From CAZLBC01 sp964557575 (GTDB lineage Bacteria > Planctomycetota > Phycisphaerae > SM23-33), in the NCBI GenBank assembly GCA_964557575.1, contig CAZLBC010000027.1, positions 1-56,510 on the forward strand: a DNA stretch of 56,510 bases, read 5' to 3'. The notes beneath the pieces were generated by a model. That model was not told the DNA's origin and ran no database searches. It saw only the letters and a list, made by a program, of their open reading frames with translations. Made by a program: the position numbers and the translations under genes. Positions 18,083 through 25,034 of this stretch are shown here, one piece after another (the first letter of the stretch is position 1; every line of letters begins with the position of its first letter).

Positions 18083-18487
18083 ATGGAACGGGACAACGCC
18101 ATCGACATCGAGATCCGCGTCCGGTACGCGGAGGTGGACGCCATGGGGGCCGTGCACCACAGCCGGTACTGGACCTGGTTCGAGATGGGGCGCACCGAGC
18201 TGCTGCGAGCGCACGGCATCGCGTACGCGGACCTCGAACGGGAGGGGGTCTTCTTCGTGGTGGCGAAGTGCGCCGCGAAGTATGCCGCGCCGGCCCGCTA
18301 CGACGACCTGCTCGTCCTGCACACCGACATCACGCGCATGGGGGCCGCGCGGATCGACCACGCCTACGAGCTGCGGCGGAAAGCCGACGGCGCGCTCTTG
18401 GCGACGGCCGAGACCACGCTCGCGTGTGTCGACCGCGAGGGGCGGATCATACCCATCCCCGACGACATACGGAACCCGAAAACGTAG
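18083..18487 (+). CDS. Acyl-CoA thioesterase, 4HBT/YbgC-type hotdog fold
   Basis: This 134-residue cytoplasmic hotdog-fold protein would hydrolyse acyl-CoA thioesters. The family motif appears near the N-terminus as VRYAEVDAMGAVHHSRYWTW, where the Asp-x-x-Gly-x-x-(His/Asn)-(His)-x-x-Tyr pattern contains the catalytic Asp. The length matches YbgC/FadM proteins. It starts 125 bp from the divergent Gfo/Idh gene and converges with the pectate-lyase-like fragment. It has no obvious link to polysaccharide use. Confidence 0.87.
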   Translation: MERDNAIDIEIRVRYAEVDAMGAVHHSRYWTWFEMGRTELLRAHGIAYADLEREGVFFVVAKCAAKYAAPARYDDLLVLHTDITRMGAARIDHAYELRRKADGALLATAETTLACVDREGRIIPIPDDIRNPKT

Positions 18488-18509
18488 AACCGGCAGCCCG
18501 CGGACCGCG

Positions 18510-19140
18510 TCACTCCCCCGGCTCCCCCGCCCGGTACACCGGCAGGTGGTAGTTGACCAGTTCCTTCCGCGAAAGCGTCCTGGTCTTCCCGCCGCGGGTC
18601 TCCGCGACGATCGTCGTAAACGGCTGGTTCCGGTGGTAGAACCCGAACGTGAAGGACGCCGCGGAATCGACCACCGTGAACAGGGGCGGATCGAGCTTCT
18701 GGTTTTTCCACGACTGGTAGCCGACGCCGCCGAGCAGTTCCACCGCCGCGCCGTCGCGGGCGATGATGTGGCGGGCGCGCCCCTCGGTCTTCATCCCCAG
18801 TATCCAGAGCCGCCCGCCGTCGACCGCGACCATGGTCCGCTCGGGCGACTCGGGATTGAGCTGGCGGGCCCAGACCGTCTCGCCGCGGCCGACGCGGAGG
18901 TGGCTGACAACGTCCTCGATGAACCACGTCCGGCCGGGTTGCGGTTTCTTCAGCAGGCCCCGCTTCGCGATATTGGCCAGGACGATCGGGCGGTCCGTGC
19001 GGTTCTCGAAGAGGTAGACGTGCTTCGGGCACTTCCAGCCCCCCAGCAGGAAGAAGCGCTCCACGACCAGGGCCCGCGCCGCCAGGTCATCGAAGGTGAA
19101 CACGGCCGCACCCCGCCGGCGAAAAAGATCGCCGGGCGCT
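18510..19140 (-). pseudogene. Pectate-lyase/GH28-related protein, C-terminal fragment
   Basis: The frame (open to 19205) resembles the C-terminal ~200 residues of large secreted beta-helix proteins annotated in PVC genomes as glycosyl hydrolase 28-related or pectate-lyase superfamily: PGRTWFIEDV, GETVWARQLNPES, GGRLWILGMKTEGRA and PLFTVVDSAASFTFG. The parallel beta-helix catalytic part is missing and there is no signal peptide. The frame reaches an ATG only inside the AbiE operator palindrome, where the coding text no longer looks family-like. I infer a 5' truncation linked to arrival of the toxin-antitoxin pair. Confidence 0.5.
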
Positions 19141-19171
19141 TTATTTCGAGGTCCGCCGGCTGGGCAGGCGC

Positions 19172-19221
19172 TTGGCACTATATTATCATTGCAATAACTG
19201 ATCATTTATGATAAGTTATTT
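19172..19221 (+). promoter_or_regulatory. Promoter and palindromic operator of the AbiE pair
   Basis: A near-perfect palindrome, ATAACTGATCAT (19194-19205), TT, ATGATAAGTTAT (19208-19219), with one mismatched pair, lies 4 nt before the antitoxin ATG at 19224. A second half-site pair, TTATCAT (19183-19189) and ATGATAA (19208-19214), overlaps it. TTGGCA (19172-19177) and ATAACT (19194-19199) are 16 nt apart and could be the -35 and -10 boxes. AbiEi antitoxins are known to repress their own promoters by binding inverted repeats, so this is the expected autoregulatory site. Confidence 0.65.
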
Positions 19222-19223
19222 CA

Positions 19224-19862
19224 ATGAAATTCGACGGCCTGCTCAGTATCGTTGGTTCCGAGCCGGTTTTCACGTCGTCGATCCTGATGGCCGGAAACTG
19301 GTCCCGGTCCGATATCCAGCTCCAGCTCAGCCGCTGGGTGAAGTCCGGGAAACTTCTGCGGCTGCGCAGGGGCGTGTATGTCCTCGCGCGCCCCTACCGC
19401 AGGGTCTCGCCGCATCCGTTTATCATTGCGAACCATATCAGGAAGGCGTCGTACGTGAGCCTCCAGTCGGCGCTCGCCTGGTACGACATGATCCCCGAAT
19501 ATACGCCGGTCGTCACGAGCATCACCACCGGCCGCCCCGGTACATACGACACGCCCGAGGGGACGTTCACGTACCGGCATATCAAGAAGAGTCTGTTCCA
19601 CGGCTACTCCCGCGCTACGGTCGCGGAAAAGCAGTCGGCATTCATCGCGAGCCCGGAAAAGGGCCTGCTGGACCTGGTGTACCTGACACCGGGAAGCGAA
19701 AACCGGGAATACCTGCGGGAACTGAGGCTGCAGAACACGGAAAGGCTTGATCGAGTTGTTCTCGGGAAACTCGCGCGCGACAGCGGGAGTCCGAAGCTCA
19801 TGGCCGCCGCGGGCAGAATCGCGGATCTGGCGGACGAGGAAGGACAATACGTCGAATTATGA
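19224..19862 (+). CDS. abiEi: AbiEi-family antitoxin / transcriptional repressor
   Basis: This 212-residue protein is the antitoxin of a type IV toxin-antitoxin pair. The N-terminal ~85 residues form a winged helix with the diagnostic GKLLRLRRGVYVLARP, followed by the family motif ASYVSLQSALAWYDMIPE and the C-terminal block SPEKGLLDLVYL. It would neutralise the effect of the next gene and repress the operon at the palindrome just upstream. Its stop overlaps the toxin start (ATGA), indicating coupled translation. Confidence 0.9.
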   Translation: MKFDGLLSIVGSEPVFTSSILMAGNWSRSDIQLQLSRWVKSGKLLRLRRGVYVLARPYRRVSPHPFIIANHIRKASYVSLQSALAWYDMIPEYTPVVTSITTGRPGTYDTPEGTFTYRHIKKSLFHGYSRATVAEKQSAFIASPEKGLLDLVYLTPGSENREYLRELRLQNTERLDRVVLGKLARDSGSPKLMAAAGRIADLADEEGQYVEL

Positions 19863-20686
19863 AGGAATTCCTGAAACAACTGGTTCAACAGGAACATGGC
19901 GGCCCGAAGCGCAGAAGCGTCGTACGGGAGTACCTGCAGGCCAGGACCCTTCAGGCACTGCAGGACAGCGGGGCCTTTATGAACTGGGCGTTTCTCGGCG
20001 GGACCGCGCTGAGGTTTCTCTACAACATTCCCCGTTACTCCGAGGATCTCGCTTTCTCCCTCGATGACAAAACGGTTGACTGTGAATTCGAAAAGGCCAT
20101 GAAAAGCGTCAAAAAGGCGTTCGAGGCGGAGACCTACGCGGTGAATGTCAAACTATCCTCCGTGAAAACGGTCATGTCCTCCTTTATCAGATTTCCGGGG
20201 CTGCTGTTCGAGATGGGCTGTTGCCCCCATCGATCCGAAGTAGTGGCCGTCAAGTGCGAAGTGGATACCAATCCGCCGGAAGGCGCGGAGACGGAAACAA
20301 CCATCGCCCGCCATTTCGTCACCGTCAACCTGAAACACTACGGCAGATCGTCGTTGCTCGCCGGAAAGCTGCACGCGATCCTGACTCGCGCGTACACCAA
20401 GGGCAGGGACCTGTATGATCTGGTCTGGTATCTCTCGAGCCGGTCATGGCCGGAACCGAATCTTGGCCTGCTGAACGCGGCGCTCGAGCAAACCGGCTGG
20501 ACGGGCGCGTCGATTACTGAAACCAACTGGCGAACAGTTGTCGCGGACAGGCTCTCCGCAGTAGACTGGGACCGGGCCCGTGACGATCTGATGCCCTTTC
20601 TCGAACGCCAGGAGGACCTCCCGCTCGTCACGTATGAACACTGCATGAGCCTGCTGAAAACGACGAAACAATCAGACGGGATATAA
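19859..20686 (+). CDS. abiEii: AbiEii-family nucleotidyltransferase toxin, DxD motif altered
   Basis: This 275-residue protein belongs to the DUF1814/AbiEii nucleotidyltransferase toxins, which cause reversible growth arrest and phage resistance. The family core is FLGGTALRFLYNIPRYSEDLAFSLD (in pieces: GGTALR at 47-52, SEDLAFS at 61-67), and the later Lys/Asp motif is GKLHAILTRAYTKGRDLYDL. The catalytic motif normally reads SEDLDFS; here the second Asp is Ala65. This may reduce or abolish catalysis. The start overlaps the antitoxin stop by 4 bp. Confidence 0.87.
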   Translation: MKEFLKQLVQQEHGGPKRRSVVREYLQARTLQALQDSGAFMNWAFLGGTALRFLYNIPRYSEDLAFSLDDKTVDCEFEKAMKSVKKAFEAETYAVNVKLSSVKTVMSSFIRFPGLLFEMGCCPHRSEVVAVKCEVDTNPPEGAETETTIARHFVTVNLKHYGRSSLLAGKLHAILTRAYTKGRDLYDLVWYLSSRSWPEPNLGLLNAALEQTGWTGASITETNWRTVVADRLSAVDWDRARDDLMPFLERQEDLPLVTYEHCMSLLKTTKQSDGI

Positions 20687-20725
20687 TTAAATCCCGTCGA
20701 AAACCTTTACTGAACGGAGAACACT

Positions 20726-22114
20726 ATGAACAGCGCGATCCTTATCCTGATTGTCGGCTCGTCGTGCGCAGCGGCGGCCGAGCCGCCCGCAAAAGAAACG
20801 GAAACCGACCCCCTCGTTCTGCGAAAACGCGAGCAGTTCCAGAACTGGAAGTTCGGTTTCTTCATGCACTGGGGCATCTACAGCCAGTGGGGCTGCATCG
20901 AGTCCTGGCCGCTGGTGAAGGCCGACACGTGGGCCCGCCCGGACGACCTGAAGGCATGGACCGACCGCGACAAGGATTTTGAGCGATTCTTCAACGATTA
21001 CCGGAAACTCAACCGGACGTTCAACCCCCGCCGTTTCGCTCCCGCCGCCTGGGCGAAAGTCGCCGCGGAAGCGGGAATGAAATACCTGGTGTTCACCACG
21101 AAACACCACGACGGGTTCTGCCTGTTCGATACGAAACAGACCGACTACCGTACCACCCACCCCTCCTGCCCCATGCACGCACACCCCAAGGCCGACGTGG
21201 TGAAGGCGGTCTTCGATGCCTTTCGCGCGAGGGGATTTTATATCGGGGCCTACTATTCCAAGTCGGACTGGCACCATCCCGGGTACTGGGACCCCGCCCT
21301 GTCCCATCCCGACCGCAACGTCAACTACGAGACCCGAAAACACCCGGAGAAATGGCAGTCGTTCGTCGATTTCACTCACAACATCGTCAAAGAGCTGGTA
21401 ACCGGGTACGGTCCGATCGATATCCTGTGGCTCGACGGAGGACAGGTCCGCCCGCCGAAACAGGATATCAACATGCCCGCCCTGGCCGCCATGGCCCGCA
21501 GGCACCAGCCGGGCCTGATCATCGTCGACCGGACCGTCGGGGGCCGTTACGAAAATTACCACACGCCCGAACAGAAGGTCCCGCCGAAAGCGCTGCCGTA
21601 CGTCTGGGAAACCTGCATGACCATGGGCACGCAGTGGTCGTACAAGCCCGGCGACGAGTACAAATCGACACGGACGCTGATAGACCTGCTGGTCGATATT
21701 GCGGCGAAGGGCGGTAACTTTCTGCTGAATGTCGGCCCCGACGCCAACGGTCGTTTGCCGGCCCCCGCCGTCCGGCGGATGAAGGAGATCGGTGCCTGGC
21801 TGAAGGTAAACGGGGCGGCGATTTACGGGACCCGCGCAGTCGCACCCTACAAGCAGGGCCGCGTCTGTCTGACGAAAAAGGGGGACCGGCGGTTTGCCGT
21901 CTACCTCGCCGGAGACGGCGAAACCAAGCCGCCCGAAAAGATCACGATCCCTGCGTTTACCCAAATCGGCACGGTGCGTATGCTGGGTAACGACGGCCCC
22001 GTTCCCGCCGCGGCGGACTCGTCGGGTTTGACGATCACCGTCCCGGCGTCCGTCCGCGCAGCCCCGCCCTGCGAACACGCCTGGGCTTTCGAATTAACCG
22101 GCGCCGCACAGTAA
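20726..22114 (+). CDS. GH29 alpha-L-fucosidase, secreted
   Basis: This 462-residue enzyme removes alpha-L-fucose from glycans. A signal peptide covers about residues 1-18. GH29 hallmarks are WKFGFFMHWGIYS (42-54), FTTKHHDGF (123-131), and ILWLDGG with the nucleophile Asp237. NFLLNVGPDANG follows near the end of the catalytic domain, and a short C-terminal beta domain ends the protein. ACGGAGA precedes the ATG by about 6 nt. With the fuconolactonase-like gene at 32773 and the sulfatases it suggests use of a fucosylated, sulfated polysaccharide. Confidence 0.93.
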   Translation: MNSAILILIVGSSCAAAAEPPAKETETDPLVLRKREQFQNWKFGFFMHWGIYSQWGCIESWPLVKADTWARPDDLKAWTDRDKDFERFFNDYRKLNRTFNPRRFAPAAWAKVAAEAGMKYLVFTTKHHDGFCLFDTKQTDYRTTHPSCPMHAHPKADVVKAVFDAFRARGFYIGAYYSKSDWHHPGYWDPALSHPDRNVNYETRKHPEKWQSFVDFTHNIVKELVTGYGPIDILWLDGGQVRPPKQDINMPALAAMARRHQPGLIIVDRTVGGRYENYHTPEQKVPPKALPYVWETCMTMGTQWSYKPGDEYKSTRTLIDLLVDIAAKGGNFLLNVGPDANGRLPAPAVRRMKEIGAWLKVNGAAIYGTRAVAPYKQGRVCLTKKGDRRFAVYLAGDGETKPPEKITIPAFTQIGTVRMLGNDGPVPAAADSSGLTITVPASVRAAPPCEHAWAFELTGAAQ

Positions 22115-22184
22115 CGGCGGCACCGGGCTTTCGGTTTCACGGGAGCGATGCCGAAAAGATCCGCCGGTTTCTGCCGGGCTTTCG

Positions 22185-22349
22185 CTACCAGGTCGATTTC
22201 ACGTGCGGGTACTCGCGGATGAGCGTGTCCTTCGTGATGACCGTCGCGTCGCGCAGCCGCGCGGTGGCCACGATGTCTTCCCTGATCTCCATCGCTCCCT
22301 CTATGAACACGTCGGCCCTCGGCGAGAAAGCGACATGTTTTTCGCACAT
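22185..22349 (-). pseudogene. PIN-domain (VapC-like) toxin, C-terminal remnant
   Basis: The minus strand reads HVAFSPRADVFIEGAMEIRE, DIVATARLRDATVITKD and TLIREYPHVKSTW before a TAG at 22187-22185. This is the pattern of the last ~50 residues of PIN-domain ribonucleases: an ATARxxxATxIT core with the final acidic residue in TKD, ending in YPxVxxxW. The N-terminal half with the first catalytic Asp is missing. It lies between the fucosidase and the MITE. An ATG at 22349 exists, but a functional product is unlikely. Confidence 0.5.
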
Positions 22350-22508
22350 CAAGGAAGTCGAAGCAGGCGATTCTATACGAATCGCCGATGGAGACTGACG
22401 ATGAGGTGCGGAAAAATGTCCTTTCGCAGGCAGCCCTGAATTGTTCAGCAGCCCGTATATTACACGTCAATCGCACCCGGATACCGCGTGTACATTGTTG
22501 ATATTATG

Positions 22509-22675
22509 TAGAGCTGGTTTCATAACTTGCTTTGGTAACGAAAGCGAGGTATTTTGTCGATCTGGCAAGGAACGGAAACGACGACATATTAAGGAAATAT
22601 GTCGAGTTTTCGTGACGCCGCCAGACGGCAAAAGAGCCGCTTGTAGTCCAAATTGAAGTTATGAAACCAGCTCTA
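22509..22675. mobile_element. 167-bp MITE with 20-bp perfect inverted ends
   Basis: TAGAGCTGGTTTCATAACTT (22509-22528) is exactly inverted at 22656-22675. The outer TA on each side could be a TA target duplication, as in IS630/Tc1-type elements. The similarity continues inwards (TTTGG after 2-3 nt on both arms). The middle has a hairpin, CGACATATT (22582-22590), AAGGA, AATATGTCG (22596-22604), extendable with bulges to 22572-22612. The element is AT-rich and carries no credible gene. Region 22350-22508 between it and the PIN remnant holds nothing I can recognise. Confidence 0.75.
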
Positions 22676-22737
22676 GTAAAACCGTCAACTTATGACAGCT
22701 TCCGGAGGCTATTCCTTGATACGATATTGAATGAACC

Positions 22738-24894
22738 CTACTCCCCCTTCACCTTCTCGGCCTCCTCCTTCACGTCTGCGAGGATCCGATTCCAGTCCAT
22801 CCAGTGCGTGCGTGAGAAGAGCTGTGGGCGGTACCGTTTGGTCGCGACCGCGGCGTAATGTTCCCAGTCCGCGACGGCGTCATCGAGGTAGCACGCCGCG
22901 GCGCGGCGGCAGTCCTTCCGCTTCTTGTCGGCCCGGTAGATCGCGACCTGGGCGGCGCCGCGGATCTTGTCGGCGTAGTACCGCCCGAGGTGGGCCATCG
23001 CCCGCAGGTCCGCCAGCGTGGCGGCCAGTTCCGGGGTCTTCTTCCCCGCGTCGAGTTGGTCGACGCCCTTCAGCGTGTCCGCGGCGAAACCGTCAAGACG
23101 GTCGGCGACCTCCATCGGGGTCATGCCCCGCGGCCGGCGTTCGGCCAGGACCGCCTGCGCGTATTCCTGCACGGAGAGGATGCCCGATCCCTTCAACGGG
23201 GGGTGCTTGAAGAACCGGTCGATCGGCAGGAAACCGCGGTTGTAGATGCAGCCCTCCGGGGAGAACTGGAAGTCGTTGACCCGGAAGAAGAACCGGTTGA
23301 CCTGCGGGATGATGCGCGAGGCCGTCTGCCACGTCTCGTAGAGCAGTGACGTATCGGCGCCGGGGAAGCGCCGCCCCAGGCGGGCCTCGAAGAATGCGCG
23401 GTCGAGGGTCAGGTCGTAGGCCAGCCGCCCCCAGGCCATGAACCGGTACCAGTGCTTGTCGATCTCCAGTCGCCCCGACAGGGCCGGGTCCTTCGAGACG
23501 AATTCGCGGCCCTGGACGTACCCGTCCGGCCCGAGGTAGAAGCCCGCCTCGAAGCGCATCAGGTCGCGCGGGACGTTGTGGAGAAACTCCCGGATGTACG
23601 CCGGGTCGCCCCACCGCAAAACGAACAGGTCGTCGTTGCGGAGGTTCAGCCAGCAGGGAACCCGGTGCTTCTCCAGTTCGTCGCGGTACTCGAAGTCGAG
23701 GTAGGGCGAGGTGGTGGTCGAGTGCACGCGGGCCCGGGCGTACTTGTGCCCGGTGTTGAACGGGCCCGTAAAATCCGTGAAGGCCTTCGATATGCGTCCG
23801 AGATCGGCCTGGTGTTCCCGGAAGATAAAGCGGATCTCCCGGCCGGGCGACGCCTTCATCGCGTCCATGACCCCCCTGCCGTAGGTAAGCCACAGCCACT
23901 GTTCGATGCCCCCGACCTTTTTGACGCGCTTGCGGTCGACGTGCTCGCCGGCGGTCACGCCGATCCCGTCGACCTGCGGGTAGGTCTGCAGGAACCGCGC
24001 TATGCAGTAGCGCACGTATGCGATGGTCTTCTCGTTGTCGGGACGGTCGTCGATACCGTGCCGGCCCCGGGCGCCGAAGGTGAAGATATTCCAGTGGAAG
24101 ATGTAGACCTCGATACCGCGGTTCTCGGCGAGTTGGAAGACCCGCTGCCAGAACCGGATCTTCTCGTCGAGGGATATCTCCTTGACGACCCGGTAGTTGT
24201 CCGGATCGTAGATATCCAGACGGTCCCACTGGCGGTCGGTACGGGTGGTAACTTCGTCTTTCAGGACGCAAACGTCGTCGTAGCCGATCTCGGGGTACTT
24301 CTCCAGCTTCACCCAGCCCGGATAGGGGTGCTTGGTCCAGAGGGTCAGGACGTTGTAGCGGTGGCGCGCCATGGTGTCCAGGAACTCCCGCCAGAAGGCG
24401 ACATCCCACATGACGGGGATGTTCTTCTGCGCGGCGGTACCGGTGTCGTCGTAACTCGGCGCCCGGGCGTCAAGCGGGATGTTGAACTTCAGCCCGCGGC
24501 GGAAAATGCAGGGCTTGCGAGCCTTGTTCCGTATGCCGTTCAGGCCCCCGCCCAGCGCGATCATCTCCGCCAGTTCCAGGCCGCCGTACATCGCCCCGAG
24601 CGCGTCGCCGCCGGTCACGCGGAACTGGTGTCCCCCCTCCCGGTGGATGCGGAATGCCTGCGGCCCGAGGCCGCTTTCGAAGATATCGAAGTAGATCTCC
24701 GCGTCGGCCGCGCCGTCGACGACCGCGCAGCCGCACCCCTTCAGCGCCGTAGCGATCTCGCCGGCGGCAAAGGCGATGCGGGGATCATCGCCGTTGCACA
24801 TCACTTTCACTTTCACGGTCGCGGCGCTTGCGGCGCAACCGCAGAACACGCCCGCGATGAGCACGGTAACGACAACTGTTGAACGGTATCGCAT
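22738..24894 (-). CDS. GH67/GH20-like secreted glycoside hydrolase
   Basis: This 718-residue exported protein has a signal peptide with a possible lipobox (IAGVFCGC). The N-terminal ~130 residues match the alpha/beta domain found before the barrel in alpha-glucuronidases and hexosaminidases: IAFAAGEIATALKGCGC, then GDALGAMYGGLELAEMI. It continues into a TIM barrel from RRGLKFNIPLDAR, with MARHRYNVLTLWTKHPYPGW and GIGVTAGEH as likely active-site loops, then a helical C-terminal region. An alpha-glucuronidase-like role would fit the CE15-like esterase nearby, but catalytic residues cannot be assigned confidently. Confidence 0.72.
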   Translation of the reverse strand: MRYRSTVVVTVLIAGVFCGCAASAATVKVKVMCNGDDPRIAFAAGEIATALKGCGCAVVDGAADAEIYFDIFESGLGPQAFRIHREGGHQFRVTGGDALGAMYGGLELAEMIALGGGLNGIRNKARKPCIFRRGLKFNIPLDARAPSYDDTGTAAQKNIPVMWDVAFWREFLDTMARHRYNVLTLWTKHPYPGWVKLEKYPEIGYDDVCVLKDEVTTRTDRQWDRLDIYDPDNYRVVKEISLDEKIRFWQRVFQLAENRGIEVYIFHWNIFTFGARGRHGIDDRPDNEKTIAYVRYCIARFLQTYPQVDGIGVTAGEHVDRKRVKKVGGIEQWLWLTYGRGVMDAMKASPGREIRFIFREHQADLGRISKAFTDFTGPFNTGHKYARARVHSTTTSPYLDFEYRDELEKHRVPCWLNLRNDDLFVLRWGDPAYIREFLHNVPRDLMRFEAGFYLGPDGYVQGREFVSKDPALSGRLEIDKHWYRFMAWGRLAYDLTLDRAFFEARLGRRFPGADTSLLYETWQTASRIIPQVNRFFFRVNDFQFSPEGCIYNRGFLPIDRFFKHPPLKGSGILSVQEYAQAVLAERRPRGMTPMEVADRLDGFAADTLKGVDQLDAGKKTPELAATLADLRAMAHLGRYYADKIRGAAQVAIYRADKKRKDCRRAAACYLDDAVADWEHYAAVATKRYRPQLFSRTHWMDWNRILADVKEEAEKVKGE

Positions 24895-25034
24895 CGATCA
24901 TCTCCTTTTAATGCCCGCTTGAAAAACCGGCCGGAAGCTGAACAATGACCGCATGGCTTCCGGTATTCAGGATGTCAATTAGACCTGAGCCGCACTCGTA
25001 TTTCAACCGGGGGATCAGAAAAACGGAAGAGATA

